DNA of 64,000 nucleotides from Flavobacteriales bacterium (GTDB taxonomy: Bacteria > Bacteroidota > Bacteroidia > Flavobacteriales_D > Parvicellaceae), in contig JAQXDK010000052.1 of NCBI GenBank assembly GCA_029251405.1, forward strand, positions 26,990 to 90,989, in the 5' to 3' direction. This document shows, piece by piece, positions 9,071-18,021 of this stretch. The notes beneath the pieces are model-generated. The model ran no database searches and was not told the DNA's origin. It saw only the letters and a list, made by a program, of their open reading frames with translations. Position 1 is the first letter of the stretch, and each line of letters begins with the position of its first letter. A program made the position numbers and the translations under genes.

Positions 9071-9964
9071 ATGCTTTCATTAAACCCAAAAGACCTTCCG
9101 ATTCCTAAACTACATCATTACTTATTAGGTGCTGTAGTTCCTAGACCAATTTGCTTTGCTAGCACCGTAGACGAAAATGGGAATTCAAATTTAGCACCGT
9201 TTTCTTTTTTCAATGTATTTAGCTCTAACCCACCAATTGCAGTTTTTTCACCATCAAGAAGCGGCAGAACAGGAAAGCATAAAGATACATTTAACAACAT
9301 TCAAAAGGTACGGGAAGTTGTAATAAATATGGTAAACTTTAAAATGGCAGAGCAAATGTCTTTAGCTAGTTCTCCTTATTCACCCGAAGTGGATGAATTT
9401 ATAAAAAGTGGGTTTACCAAATTAAAATCAGATTTAGTCCAACCATACCGATTGAAAGAATCACCAGTACAACTGGAATGCAAAGTAATAGAAATAAAGG
9501 AATTGGGCCAAAAGGGAGGTGCAGGAAATTTAATCATTTGTGAAATTCTAAAAATTCATATTTGTGATAATGTATTAGATGCCAATCAAATGATTGACCA
9601 ACAAAAAATTGATTTAGTTGCTCGAATGGGAGGTAATTGGTATTCAAAAACAAATAAAAACTCGATGTTTGAAATTACCAAACCAATTTCTACAATTGGA
9701 ATAGGTTTTGATCAGATGCCTAAAGAAGTTTTAAATAGTAAAATTTTGACTGGAAACGATTTGGGGAAATTAGCTGGTGTAGAGTTTTTACCTGATGAAA
9801 CATCAGTCAATGATTTTAAGTTGATAGAGTTAGGTGAGATTTTTTTAGAATTGGAAGATGATGCAGAAAAATTAGAATTAAAGCTTCAACAAATAGCACA
9901 AGAATTTTTACTTAATAATGATTTGGAAGCAGCATGGAAAACATTACTTTCGTTTAATAATTAA
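9071..9964 (+). CDS. Flavin reductase-like domain protein (flavoredoxin type)
   Basis: FMN-binding split-barrel protein of the flavin reductase-like family. Residues 10-185 carry the domain: LLGAVVPRPICFASTVDENG at about 18-37, SNLAPFSFFNVFSSNPPIAVFSPS at about 39-62, KDTFNNIQKVREVVINMV at about 71-88 and ESPVQLECKVIEIKELG at about 130-146. These are the flavin-contacting strands and loops of this family. The remaining 110 residues include HMAN-like GGNWYSKT and an acidic helical tail. Members bind FMN and transfer electrons, but the physiological partner is unknown. The DUF3127 gene follows eight bases after the stop and is probably cotranscribed. Confidence 0.88.
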   Translation: MLSLNPKDLPIPKLHHYLLGAVVPRPICFASTVDENGNSNLAPFSFFNVFSSNPPIAVFSPSRSGRTGKHKDTFNNIQKVREVVINMVNFKMAEQMSLASSPYSPEVDEFIKSGFTKLKSDLVQPYRLKESPVQLECKVIEIKELGQKGGAGNLIICEILKIHICDNVLDANQMIDQQKIDLVARMGGNWYSKTNKNSMFEITKPISTIGIGFDQMPKEVLNSKILTGNDLGKLAGVEFLPDETSVNDFKLIELGEIFLELEDDAEKLELKLQQIAQEFLLNNDLEAAWKTLLSFNN

Positions 9965-9972
9965 AAAAAGCT

Positions 9973-10320
9973 ATGGAACTTAAATTAAATGGAAAAGTGA
10001 AGTTGATATTGGACCTACAGTCTTGGGATTCGGGTTTTACTAAAAGAGAATTTGTTATTACAACTAATGAACAATACCCTCAAGATGTGAAGTTAGAGTG
10101 TATCAAAGACAAAACCAGTTTATTGGATGGTTTATCAGAGGGGGAAGACGTAGAAGTTTCCTTTAATGTACGTGGAAATGAGTACAATGGTAAGTATTAT
10201 GTAAACTTACAAGCGTGGAGACTTAATAAAAGTGGTGGTGCAGCACCAGCTACAGAAGAAGCTCCAGCGGAACCAGATTTTGAACCTGTAGGAGACGATG
10301 ATGACGACCTGCCATTTTAA
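9973..10320 (+). CDS. DUF3127 protein with SSB-like acidic C-terminal tip
   Basis: Small protein of 115 residues belonging to DUF3127, a Bacteroidetes family of unknown function. Residues 1-85 are predicted all-beta (MELKLNGKVKLILDL, SGFTKREFVITTN, DVEVSFNVRGNEYNGKYYVNLQAWRL) and look like an OB-type barrel. A flexible Ala/Pro/Glu linker leads to the acidic end GDDDDDLPF. That end matches the C-terminal tip of single-stranded DNA-binding protein SSB (DDDIPF or DDDLPF), which recruits DNA-repair and replication proteins. The sequence shows the architecture of fold, linker and tip. A nucleic-acid-binding role is my inference. The gene lies between the flavin-reductase-like and transporter genes in an apparent operon. 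Confidence 0.85.
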   Translation: MELKLNGKVKLILDLQSWDSGFTKREFVITTNEQYPQDVKLECIKDKTSLLDGLSEGEDVEVSFNVRGNEYNGKYYVNLQAWRLNKSGGAAPATEEAPAEPDFEPVGDDDDDLPF

Positions 10321-10332
10321 TTAAATTTTTAA

Positions 10333-11721
10333 ATGTCCCTAATTGAAAAATATATAAAAGGGATTCGTTTTCTATTACCATCTCCATTTTCAATTGCGAT
10401 CATATTAACTTTATTTACGTTAGTACTTGCTTTTTTTTGGCCCACTAACATCTCTTTTGAAACCCCATCTTCTTCAAATAAGATGGAATATATTCTCAAA
10501 TCTTGGTACAACGGTTTATGGAATGTAAAAGGTCTTGCATTCGCCGTACAAATGATGTTGATGCTATTATTGGGGCATGTTTTAGCAATAAGTAAGCCAA
10601 TTGATAATGTAATTAATAAATTATTACTCTTTTGTAGCAATAATGCTAGAAGCACGTTTATTATCACATTTACTACTTTAATAGTAAGTTGGTTTAATTG
10701 GGGTTTAGGCTTGGTTTTTGGTGCTATTTTTTGTGAAAAAATCATGAATTATGCAGCCAAAAATTCTATTGGACTAAATATGGGTTTAATTGGAGCTTGT
10801 GGTTATTCGGGATTAATGATATGGCATGGAGGTATTTCAGGATCTTCTTTAATTAAAATTTCAGAGGTAGGACATTTATCAGATTTAGCTCCTGGAAGTG
10901 TAAAAAATAGTGTTCCTCAATTTATAGATTTTTCATTAACTGTATTTTCAAGTATGAATATTTTTGTGACAGTCTCTTTACTAATCATCTTGCCAGTGTC
11001 TATGTATTTTTTTGCAAAAAAATCCAGATTAAAAGTTCCTGAAAGAGTTTTTGAAAATAAGATGGAACAGAAAAAAAATAATTTGATAGGTTTTGAAAAA
11101 TTTGACCATTCCAAATTAACTGGAATTCTTCTAGGACTATTAGTTTTACTTTTTTGTTGCTATTTGGCAATAACCCATGCAGCTACCAAATCTTTGCAGT
11201 TTATTAATCCAAATTATTTAAATTTATTCTTACTTGGTCTTGCATTATTTTTTCATAAAAGTTTCTATAATTTCATAAAAGCAATTGACAATGCTATTGG
11301 TGGAACAGCAGCAATATTAATTCAATTTCCTCTTTATTTTGGCATAATGGGTATTGTTACTGACATGGGAATTGTTTCTGATTTTGCAACCTATTTTCAA
11401 AGTATTTCCACACCATACACCTACCCACTTTATACTTTTTTAAGTGCTGGATTAGTCAATTTCCTAGTTCCTAGTGGCGGTGGACAGTGGTACATTCAAG
11501 GTCCTTTGATTATACAATCAACTGTAGAAATGGGAATTTCTCTAGAAAAGAGTATTATGGCTATGGCCTACGGAGACCAACTTACTAATATGATGCAGCC
11601 CTTTTGGGCACTACCTTTGTTGGGTATAACAGGTTTAAAGGCAAAAGAGATACTGCCATACACCTTAATTATGATGGTGATAGGGTTTTTGGTTTTTAGT
11701 GCTGCATTACTTATATTCTAG
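10333..11721 (+). CDS. AtoE-type short-chain fatty acid transporter family protein
   Basis: Polytopic inner-membrane protein of 462 residues matching the short-chain fatty acid transporter family (AtoE-like). It has about ten or more hydrophobic segments, including an early FLLPSPFSIAIILTLFTLVLA helix, the ALLIMWHGGISGSS-like segment (GLMIWHGGISGSSLIKI) and the conserved loop FLVPSGGGQWYIQGPLI near residues 375-391. The MAYGDQLTNMMQPFWALPLLG block near the C-terminus is also typical. The natural substrate is inferred from the family name only. It lies 12 bases downstream of the DUF3127 gene. Confidence 0.88.
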   Translation: MSLIEKYIKGIRFLLPSPFSIAIILTLFTLVLAFFWPTNISFETPSSSNKMEYILKSWYNGLWNVKGLAFAVQMMLMLLLGHVLAISKPIDNVINKLLLFCSNNARSTFIITFTTLIVSWFNWGLGLVFGAIFCEKIMNYAAKNSIGLNMGLIGACGYSGLMIWHGGISGSSLIKISEVGHLSDLAPGSVKNSVPQFIDFSLTVFSSMNIFVTVSLLIILPVSMYFFAKKSRLKVPERVFENKMEQKKNNLIGFEKFDHSKLTGILLGLLVLLFCCYLAITHAATKSLQFINPNYLNLFLLGLALFFHKSFYNFIKAIDNAIGGTAAILIQFPLYFGIMGIVTDMGIVSDFATYFQSISTPYTYPLYTFLSAGLVNFLVPSGGGQWYIQGPLIIQSTVEMGISLEKSIMAMAYGDQLTNMMQPFWALPLLGITGLKAKEILPYTLIMMVIGFLVFSAALLIF

Positions 11722-11751
11722 AATTAGAGTTTAATTTTTTTTGGACACGTT

Positions 11752-12276
11752 ATGGTATCATATAAGGTTTTTAAATCTAAAAGATTAATAATTAGGCCGA
11801 CTTTGGAAGGAGATGCTGAATTAATTTATCAATTAATGAACACTGATAATTTTATTAAATATGTAGGTGACAGACAAATAGATTCAATCAGTAGTGCAGA
11901 AAATTATATTAAGCTTAAAATGTTACCACAATTAGAAGCTAAAGGTTATTCAAATTACACATTAATTAATGCAATAAATGGAAGTAAAATTGGGATATGT
12001 GGTCTTTACGATAGAAGTGGAATAGAAGGAATCGATGTTGGGTTTGGTATTTTACCAAAATTTGAGGGTCTTGGATATGCATATGAGTCGGCGTCTAGAA
12101 TTATTAAAGCTGCATTTGAAGAGTTTAAAATTGAAGAATTAAAAGCGATTACAGATCAAAAAAATATTGCATCTCAAAACCTACTAAAGAAATTAGGATT
12201 TGAACTTAATGGTAAAATAGTTCTTCCAAATGAAGATGATGAATTGTTTTTATTTAGATTTAAAAAATTTAGATAG
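11752..12276 (+). CDS. GNAT family N-acetyltransferase (RimJ/RimL type)
   Basis: Single GNAT domain of 174 residues. The start VFKSKRLIIRPTLEGDAELIYQLM is typical of the RimJ/RimL-like branch. GSKIGICGLYDR forms strands 2-4. The acetyl-CoA pyrophosphate loop is recognisable as GLGYAYESASRIIKAA (about 103-118), and KNIASQNLLKKLGFELNG follows. Proteins of this type acetylate protein N-termini, amino acids or antibiotics, and the acceptor cannot be told from sequence. A 30-base gap separates it from the transporter. Confidence 0.9.
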   Translation: MVSYKVFKSKRLIIRPTLEGDAELIYQLMNTDNFIKYVGDRQIDSISSAENYIKLKMLPQLEAKGYSNYTLINAINGSKIGICGLYDRSGIEGIDVGFGILPKFEGLGYAYESASRIIKAAFEEFKIEELKAITDQKNIASQNLLKKLGFELNGKIVLPNEDDELFLFRFKKFR

Positions 12277-12348
12277 TCAAAAATTAAACTTTATTATCAT
12301 TACAAAATTCTATATTTAAAATATATTATTGAGGTTAAAACAATTTTT

Positions 12349-12705
12349 ATGAAAAAGAATATTATTTATTTATTATTAACTATTTCTATCTCTTTTTCTT
12401 GTACTAAAAATACACAAATAACTTTTTATTGGGACGAAACAGGATGTTCAGATCCTTGGTTAGACTTCTACTTAGCAGATACTTTTTCTCAAGAAGCACA
12501 GATGAAAGCTATAGAAGATTATTTATCCAACGAAAATATAGATTTAATATCCTTAGAGAGTCAATTTGATTCCTCTAAAATAGAATTATGCTTAGCTTGT
12601 CACTGTAAAACTGGAAAAGTTTTTAAATTGATTATTCCCCAAAATGATAAAAGAAAAATGAAAAGCTTGGGAATAAACCAATTCGACCTTAACTTTTATC
12701 AATAG
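12349..12705 (+). CDS. Small predicted lipoprotein with CxxCxC motif
   Basis: 118 residues with a signal peptide and lipobox FSCT, giving a lipidated Cys18. The mature domain starts TQITFYWDETGCSDPW and carries a CLACHCKTGKVF stretch (three cysteines in CxxCxC spacing, about residues 84-89) followed by basic residues and a C-terminal helix. This looks like a small family of Bacteroidetes lipoproteins with a conserved C..C.C.TG element. I have no functional assignment. The cysteines could form disulfides or bind a metal; nothing in the neighbourhood decides. It is preceded by 72 bases without a clear promoter match. Confidence 0.75.
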   Translation: MKKNIIYLLLTISISFSCTKNTQITFYWDETGCSDPWLDFYLADTFSQEAQMKAIEDYLSNENIDLISLESQFDSSKIELCLACHCKTGKVFKLIIPQNDKRKMKSLGINQFDLNFYQ

Positions 12706-12836
12706 GATTAGTTAGGCTAATATTTCAATAGTAGTTGGAGATACGAGGCTTAAGAATTCAATATTAATTTATTTATAATTATTCTAAATTGATCTAAAAT
12801 ATTTGTTGTTCAATCATATTTTTTTGTACTACTCCC

Positions 12837-12863
12837 TTGACGTTATATTGTTTATTACATTTG
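12837..12863 (+). promoter_or_regulatory. Promoter of the sdhCAB operon
   Basis: TTG at 12837-12839 and TACATTTG at 12856-12863, 16 bases apart, fit the Bacteroidetes -33/-7 promoter pattern. The expected start of transcription is about 15 bases before the sdhC ATG. The rest of the 179-base gap (12706-12884) is AT-rich, with one weak hairpin just after the lipoprotein stop. Confidence 0.6.
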
Positions 12864-12884
12864 CAATAGTTAAAATAATTAAAC

Positions 12885-13553
12885 ATGAGTAAATCGACTT
12901 TTTACACTTCAGTTGGATACAAAATATTGATGGCGCTCTCGGGACTATTTTTAATGATTTTTTTATTGCAACACTTTGTAATAAATTCTCTTTCACTCAT
13001 AAGCCCAGATGCCTTTAATGAAGCTTCTCATTTCATGGGTACTAACCCAATTGTACAATTTCTCTTTCAACCTATATTAATATTTGGAGTTGTTTTTCAT
13101 TTTATTATGGGTTTTTTCCTCGATCTAAGAAACCGAAAATCTAGATCTAATTCTTATGTCTACAACAAACCATCAGCAAATTCTTCTTGGTTTTCTAGAA
13201 ATATGATAATCAGTGGAATTACTGTTTTAGCTTTTTTAGCAATCCATTTTATAGATTTTTGGATTCCGGAAATTAATTATAAATACATTCAGCAATCAAC
13301 TGAAGATCCAACTAGATACTATCATGAATTACATGAGAAATTCGCATTATTACCTAGGGTGATTGCTTACGTAGTAGCTTTCTTTTTCCTATCACTTCAC
13401 CTATTACACGGATTTCAGTCCTCTTTTCAAAGTGTTGGCGTTTCCACAAACAAAACAAGATTAACGTTTAACAAAATCGGGAATATTTTTGCAATAGCTG
13501 TACCTTTTGGATTCATAGTAATTGCTTTGTTTCACTACCTAACTCAACATTAA
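12885..13553 (+). CDS. sdhC: Succinate dehydrogenase cytochrome b subunit
   Basis: Membrane anchor of succinate:quinone oxidoreductase. At 222 residues with five hydrophobic segments it is the single-subunit, di-haem B-type anchor used by Bacteroidetes, which replaces separate SdhC and SdhD. Histidines suited to haem ligation occur in [31 protein letters not shown] and [11 protein letters not shown]. The gene has its own promoter, and the flavoprotein gene follows after five bases. Confidence 0.95.
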   Translation: MSKSTFYTSVGYKILMALSGLFLMIFLLQHFVINSLSLISPDAFNEASHFMGTNPIVQFLFQPILIFGVVFHFIMGFFLDLRNRKSRSNSYVYNKPSANSSWFSRNMIISGITVLAFLAIHFIDFWIPEINYKYIQQSTEDPTRYYHELHEKFALLPRVIAYVVAFFFLSLHLLHGFQSSFQSVGVSTNKTRLTFNKIGNIFAIAVPFGFIVIALFHYLTQH

Positions 13554-13558
13554 ATATT

Positions 13559-15562
13559 ATGGCAAAATTAAATTCTGGCGTACCAAAAGGAGAGTTAAAA
13601 GACAAATGGACTCAATACAAAGACTCTATTGATTTAGTCAATCCAGCCAATAAAAGAAATATTGATGTAATTGTTGTTGGTACTGGATTAGCTGGTGGTT
13701 CTGCTTCAGCAACATTAGCAGAGCTGGGATACAATGTGAAAACATTTTGTTATCAAGATAGTCCCAGAAGAGCTCACTCAATAGCAGCACAAGGTGGAAT
13801 CAATGCTGCAAAGAATTATCAGGGCGATGGTGATTCAACATACAGACTATTTTACGATACCGTTAAAGGAGGTGATTACAGATCAAGAGAAGCGAACGTT
13901 TATAGATTGGCAGAAGTTTCTACAAATATTATTGATCAATGTGTAGCTCAAGGAGTACCTTTTGCTAGAGACTACGGTGGATTATTAGATAATAGATCTT
14001 TTGGTGGAGTATTAGTTTCCAGAACTTTTTATGCCAAAGGACAAACCGGACAACAACTATTATTAGGTGCTTATTCTGCCATGAATAGACAAATAGCAAG
14101 AGGTAAAATTAAAATGCACAATCGTCACGAAATGTTGGACGTGGTCTTAGTGGACGGTAAGGCTAGAGGAATTATTGCTAGAAATTTGGTTACAGGTGAA
14201 ATTGAAAGGCATTCAGCTCATGCGGTAGTAATCGCATCTGGAGGTTATGGAAATGTATATTTCTTATCTACCAATGCGATGGGAAGTAATACTACTGCTG
14301 CTTGGAAAATTCATAAAAAGGGAGCATTTTTTGCCAACCCTTGCTACACCCAAATACATCCAACATGTATTCCAAGATCTGGTGATTACCAGTCTAAACT
14401 TACTCTTATGTCTGAATCTTTAAGAAATGATGGAAGAATTTGGGTTCCTAAAAATATGGATGATGTTAAAGCTCTTAGAGAAGGTACGTTAAAAGCTACT
14501 AATATAAAAGAAGAAGACAGAGATTACTATTTAGAAAGAAGATATCCAGCATTTGGAAACTTAGTCCCTAGGGATGTTGCTTCTAGAGCAGCTAAAGAAA
14601 GGTGCGATGCAGGTTACGGTGTTAACCAAACTGGAGAAGCAGTTTATTTAGATTTTAGTTCTGCCATTACAAGATATGGAAAAGAGCAGGCTTTACTAAA
14701 AGGCGAAGATGAAAACAATCATCAACTCGTGAAGAAACTAGGTCAAGAAATAGTAAAGTCCAAGTACGGGAACTTATTTCAGATGTATGAAAAAATTGTT
14801 GACGAAAATCCTTACGAAACTCCAATGATGATTTACCCTGCGGTTCATTACACAATGGGTGGCGTTTGGGTTGATTATAATTTAATGACTACTGTTCCAG
14901 GTCTTTATGCGATAGGGGAAGCTAATTTTTCTGACCATGGATCTAACAGACTTGGAGCTTCAGCATTAATGCAAGGGTTAGCCGATGGATACTTTGTTCT
15001 ACCTTACACAATTGGAGATTATTTGTCCGATGATATTAGAACTGGCTCCATAAGTACGGATTCACCCGAGTTTGATGAAGCTGAAAATAATGTCAATAAA
15101 TTATTGGACCAATTAATAAATAATAAAGGAAAGCACTCTGTAGATTATTACCACAAAAAACTAGGGAAGATTATGTGGGATAAATGTGGAATGGCAAGAA
15201 CTGAAACGGGATTAAAGCAAGCTATTAAAGAAATTAAGGAGCTAAGAGAAGATTTTTGGAAAAATGTTATAGTTCCTGGAAACCGCAATGAATTAAATAA
15301 AGAATTAGAAAAGGCTGGTAGAGTGGCAGACTTTCTAGAGCTAGGAGAATTATTTGCAAAAGATGCTTTAACTAGAAATGAATCTTGCGGTGGTCACTTT
15401 AGAGAGGAATATGCTACCAAAGAAGGAGAAGCTAAAAGAGATGACAAAAATTTCACGTTTGTTTCTGCGTGGGAATATGCTGGAGAACCTTCTGAAGCAA
15501 AACTCCACAAAGAGGAATTAGAATTTGAAAATATAGCGGTAAAAGAAAGGTCTTATAAATAA
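13559..15562 (+). CDS. sdhA: Succinate dehydrogenase/fumarate reductase flavoprotein subunit
   Basis: Catalytic subunit that interconverts succinate and fumarate. Residues 37-60 form the dinucleotide-binding [19 protein letters not shown]. His73 in [10 protein letters not shown] is the expected covalent FAD attachment site. The substrate and capping domain is recognisable from [15 protein letters not shown] and the C-terminal [18 protein letters not shown] to [17 protein letters not shown]. Length 667 matches the B-type flavoproteins, which are longer than E. coli SdhA. Central position in sdhCAB. Confidence 0.97.
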   Translation: MAKLNSGVPKGELKDKWTQYKDSIDLVNPANKRNIDVIVVGTGLAGGSASATLAELGYNVKTFCYQDSPRRAHSIAAQGGINAAKNYQGDGDSTYRLFYDTVKGGDYRSREANVYRLAEVSTNIIDQCVAQGVPFARDYGGLLDNRSFGGVLVSRTFYAKGQTGQQLLLGAYSAMNRQIARGKIKMHNRHEMLDVVLVDGKARGIIARNLVTGEIERHSAHAVVIASGGYGNVYFLSTNAMGSNTTAAWKIHKKGAFFANPCYTQIHPTCIPRSGDYQSKLTLMSESLRNDGRIWVPKNMDDVKALREGTLKATNIKEEDRDYYLERRYPAFGNLVPRDVASRAAKERCDAGYGVNQTGEAVYLDFSSAITRYGKEQALLKGEDENNHQLVKKLGQEIVKSKYGNLFQMYEKIVDENPYETPMMIYPAVHYTMGGVWVDYNLMTTVPGLYAIGEANFSDHGSNRLGASALMQGLADGYFVLPYTIGDYLSDDIRTGSISTDSPEFDEAENNVNKLLDQLINNKGKHSVDYYHKKLGKIMWDKCGMARTETGLKQAIKEIKELREDFWKNVIVPGNRNELNKELEKAGRVADFLELGELFAKDALTRNESCGGHFREEYATKEGEAKRDDKNFTFVSAWEYAGEPSEAKLHKEELEFENIAVKERSYK

Positions 15563-15569
15563 CAAAAAA

Positions 15570-16316
15570 ATGAAATTAACCCTTAAAATCTGGAGACAAA
15601 AAAACAGTACTGATAAAGGTTCATTAGAGACATATCCTATTAGTGATGTGTCAGAACACATGTCTTTTCTGGAGATGTTAGATGTTTTAAACGAGGAACT
15701 TATAGAGAAAGGAATTGAACCCGTTGCATTCGATCATGATTGTAGAGAAGGTATATGCGGTATGTGTTCACTTTATATAAATGGAGAAGCCCATGGGCCC
15801 GATAGGAGAGTCACGACTTGCCAACTTCATATGAGGAAATTTAATGATGGAGATACCATCTTTATAGAACCATTTAGAGCTAATGCATTTCCAGTTGTCA
15901 AAGACTTAGTTGTTGACAGATCCTCTTTTGATAGAATTCAACAAGCTGGAGGTTTCGTTTCAGTAAACACTTCAGGTAATACCCAAGACGCAAACAGCAT
16001 TCCTATACCAAAAGATGATGCAGATACAGCATTTGACGCTGCAACTTGCATTGGCTGTGGAGCTTGTGTAGCTTCTTGTAAAAACTCTTCTGCAATGCTT
16101 TTTGTTTCTGCGAAAGTTTCACAATTCTCTCTATTACCACAAGGTCAAGTTGAAGCAAAAGAAAGAGTCTTGAACATGGTTAATAAAATGGATGAAGAAG
16201 GTTTTGGAAATTGTACCAATACTGGGGCTTGTGAGGTAGAGTGTCCAAAAGGAATTTCTTTAGACAACATATCTAGAATGAATAGAGAGTTTTTATCTGC
16301 TAATATTAAAAAATAA
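15570..16316 (+). CDS. sdhB: Succinate dehydrogenase iron-sulfur subunit
   Basis: Electron-transfer subunit between the flavin and the haem/quinone anchor. The [2Fe-2S] ligands are in [10 protein letters not shown] followed by TTCQLHM. The ferredoxin-like half has [13 protein letters not shown] and later [15 protein letters not shown], giving the [4Fe-4S] and [3Fe-4S] clusters. At 248 residues it has normal length. It is the last gene of sdhCAB, seven bases after sdhA, and is followed by a short palindrome at the convergent junction. Confidence 0.97.
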   Translation: MKLTLKIWRQKNSTDKGSLETYPISDVSEHMSFLEMLDVLNEELIEKGIEPVAFDHDCREGICGMCSLYINGEAHGPDRRVTTCQLHMRKFNDGDTIFIEPFRANAFPVVKDLVVDRSSFDRIQQAGGFVSVNTSGNTQDANSIPIPKDDADTAFDAATCIGCGACVASCKNSSAMLFVSAKVSQFSLLPQGQVEAKERVLNMVNKMDEEGFGNCTNTGACEVECPKGISLDNISRMNREFLSANIKK

Positions 16317-16325
16317 ATCAGATAG

Positions 16326-16343
16326 AATTTCTAATTAGAAATT
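16326..16343. terminator. Palindrome at convergent sdhB / secreted-protein junction
   Basis: AATTTCTAATTAGAAATT is a perfect 18-base palindrome located ten bases after the sdhB stop. It overlaps the last codons of the opposite gene. It could fold as a 7-bp stem with a 4-base loop on either strand. The stem is all A/T except one pair, so it would be a weak bidirectional terminator at best. Confidence 0.3.
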
Positions 16344-16822
16344 TGAGCTTTTATTATTTTTTCTACAGTTGCCCTGTAATACTCAAAGTCCCATCTTATT
16401 TGTTTAGTTACATAGTCATAATATGCAATTGAAATAGGTTCTTTTTCAAGGAATCCAACATCGTCATTTTTAGTGTTATGAAATAAAGTAATATCGGCTT
16501 TTAAAAATTGTTTCTTTTTTTTGTTGGGTACATTAACTGCGTCAATAATTAAGTGTTTGGAGACATAACTATCTTTAGAAAACACTATTTTATAAATCCC
16601 CCTTGTGGTTAATTTTTTTTTAATTTTATTGCCAGATAATATATAATTTTGAAGTTCTGTATTGTTTCTGTAAATTTTAACTCTGCATTTTTTTAATCGA
16701 CCCTTTCTGTTTTCCACAGGCAAAAGATTTATCTTCAGTTTAATATTTACTTTATTTTGGCTAATAAAGCTCCAACTCTTTAATAATAATAGGACTAAGG
16801 CTAATATTTTAATGAATTTCAT
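16331..16822 (-). CDS. Secreted protein of unknown function
   Basis: 163 residues with an N-terminal signal peptide (FIKILALVLLLLKSWSFISQ, cut probably after SQ). The mature part has a beta-rich section resembling a small prealbumin- or carboxypeptidase-regulatory-like domain: RKGRLKKCRVKIYRNN, then GIYKIVFSKDSYVSKHL. It ends with KEPISIAYYDYVTKQIRWDFEY. Short proteins with this order are frequent in Bacteroidetes genomes, but I know no function. It stands alone between sdhB (convergent) and metF (90 bases upstream on the same strand). Confidence 0.7.
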   Translation of the reverse strand: MKFIKILALVLLLLKSWSFISQNKVNIKLKINLLPVENRKGRLKKCRVKIYRNNTELQNYILSGNKIKKKLTTRGIYKIVFSKDSYVSKHLIIDAVNVPNKKKKQFLKADITLFHNTKNDDVGFLEKEPISIAYYDYVTKQIRWDFEYYRATVEKIIKAQISN

Positions 16823-16912
16823 TAGAGAGAATAATGCTTTAAAAAGAACTAATATATTCTATAATTAACCTTAAAAAAATTAATTTTTGTAATTAAATTA
16901 AAAGCAAATAGT

Positions 16913-17863
16913 TTAAAAGATTTCGCTAGCAATATTTTTAACGGCCTCTCCTTTACCCATGGTGTAAAAATGAAGTACCGGAACGCCATAATTAATTAAC
17001 TCTTTTGATTGTTCAATGGCCCATTCAGTTCCTATTTTTTTAACTTCTTCATTAGACTTACATTTCTCCAATTCATTAGAAAATTCTTCAGGGAAGTTGG
17101 TGTTAAAGAATTTGGGGATAAAAGACAGATGTCTAAGGTTAGTTATAGGTTTTAACCCTGGAATAATGGGGACCTGTATCCCAATAGCTCTACATTTATC
17201 TACAAATTCAAAAAACTTTTTGTTATCATAGAAAAGCTGAGTTACTATAAATTCAGCTCCTGCATCAACTTTTTCCTTAAGGTGTTTTAAGTCACTTTTA
17301 AGGTTCATTGCTTCAAAATGCTTTTCTGGATATCCAGCTCCACCAATACAAAAATTTGAAGGACTATTTCTAGTTTCTTCGTATAAATATTGACCATTAT
17401 TCATTTCATCAATTTGCTTTATAAGATCTATAGCAAATTTATTTCCACCTTTAGTTGGGACAAATGAAGATTCATTTTTCATTGGGTCACCCCGAAGAGC
17501 GAGAATGTTATCAACTCCTAAAAATTTCAAATCTATAAGTGCACTTTCCGTGTCCTCTTTTGTAAATCCTCCGCAAATAATGTGCGGAATTGCATCAACT
17601 TTGTAGCGATTCATCAAAGCAGCACATATTCCCACAGTCCCTGGCCTTTTTCTGATAGAGACTTTTTTTAAAAGACCATTACCCATTTTTTTGTAGTCGT
17701 ACTCTTCTCTATGATAGGTTACATTAATAAAAGGAGGTTTAAATTCCATTAGAGGATCAATTCCTTCGCAAATATCCTCAATTCCTTTTCCTTTAAGTGG
17801 TGGGATAATTTCAAATGAGAAAATAGTTTTATTACTATTTTTAATATAATCAACAACTTTCAT
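16913..17863 (-). CDS. metF: 5,10-methylenetetrahydrofolate reductase
   Basis: Reduces methylene-THF to methyl-THF for methionine synthesis. Characteristic segments are FSFEIIPPLKG near the N-terminus (catalytic Glu), FINVTYHREEYDYK, ILALRGDP (folate/FAD loop), FCIGGAGYPEKH and FIVTQLFYDNKKFFEFV. I place the start at the ATG 17861-17863 (316 residues). An upstream in-frame ATG would add 13 residues not expected in the family and would include most of the promoter. It lies divergent to lepA. Confidence 0.93.
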   Translation of the reverse strand: MKVVDYIKNSNKTIFSFEIIPPLKGKGIEDICEGIDPLMEFKPPFINVTYHREEYDYKKMGNGLLKKVSIRKRPGTVGICAALMNRYKVDAIPHIICGGFTKEDTESALIDLKFLGVDNILALRGDPMKNESSFVPTKGGNKFAIDLIKQIDEMNNGQYLYEETRNSPSNFCIGGAGYPEKHFEAMNLKSDLKHLKEKVDAGAEFIVTQLFYDNKKFFEFVDKCRAIGIQVPIIPGLKPITNLRHLSFIPKFFNTNFPEEFSNELEKCKSNEEVKKIGTEWAIEQSKELINYGVPVLHFYTMGKGEAVKNIASEIF

Positions 17864-17899
17864 AGTCACGGCAAAATAAAGTCTAATATTATTTAAAAC

Positions 17900-17907
17900 C
17901 AAAATTA
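17900..17907 (-). promoter_or_regulatory. -7 promoter element (TAATTTTG) of metF
   Basis: Exact TAnnTTTG match on the minus strand, 37 bases upstream of the metF start proposed here. It lies inside the longer alternative reading of metF, which favours the shorter protein. No clear -33 TTG at standard distance. Confidence 0.45.
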
Positions 17908-18007
17908 TTCATCTCTCTTATGATATTCATCTTAAACATTTAAATAATGTTTAATGAAATCCCCAAATAATATACTTGCCATATTAGACTTCTATGTGTT
18001 TATATAC

Positions 18008-18015
18008 TACATTTG
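18008..18015 (+). promoter_or_regulatory. -7 promoter element (TACATTTG) almost abutting lepA
   Basis: Exact TAnnTTTG match ending six bases before the lepA ATG at 18022. Transcription would be expected to begin at or within a few bases of the ATG, giving a leaderless or near-leaderless mRNA. Confidence 0.5.
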
Positions 18016-18021
18016 CTTCAG

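Noticed and set aside
10329..10745. Minus-strand open frame of 138 codons
   Set aside because: Lies entirely inside the AtoE-type transporter gene and its composition reflects the reverse complement of membrane helices.
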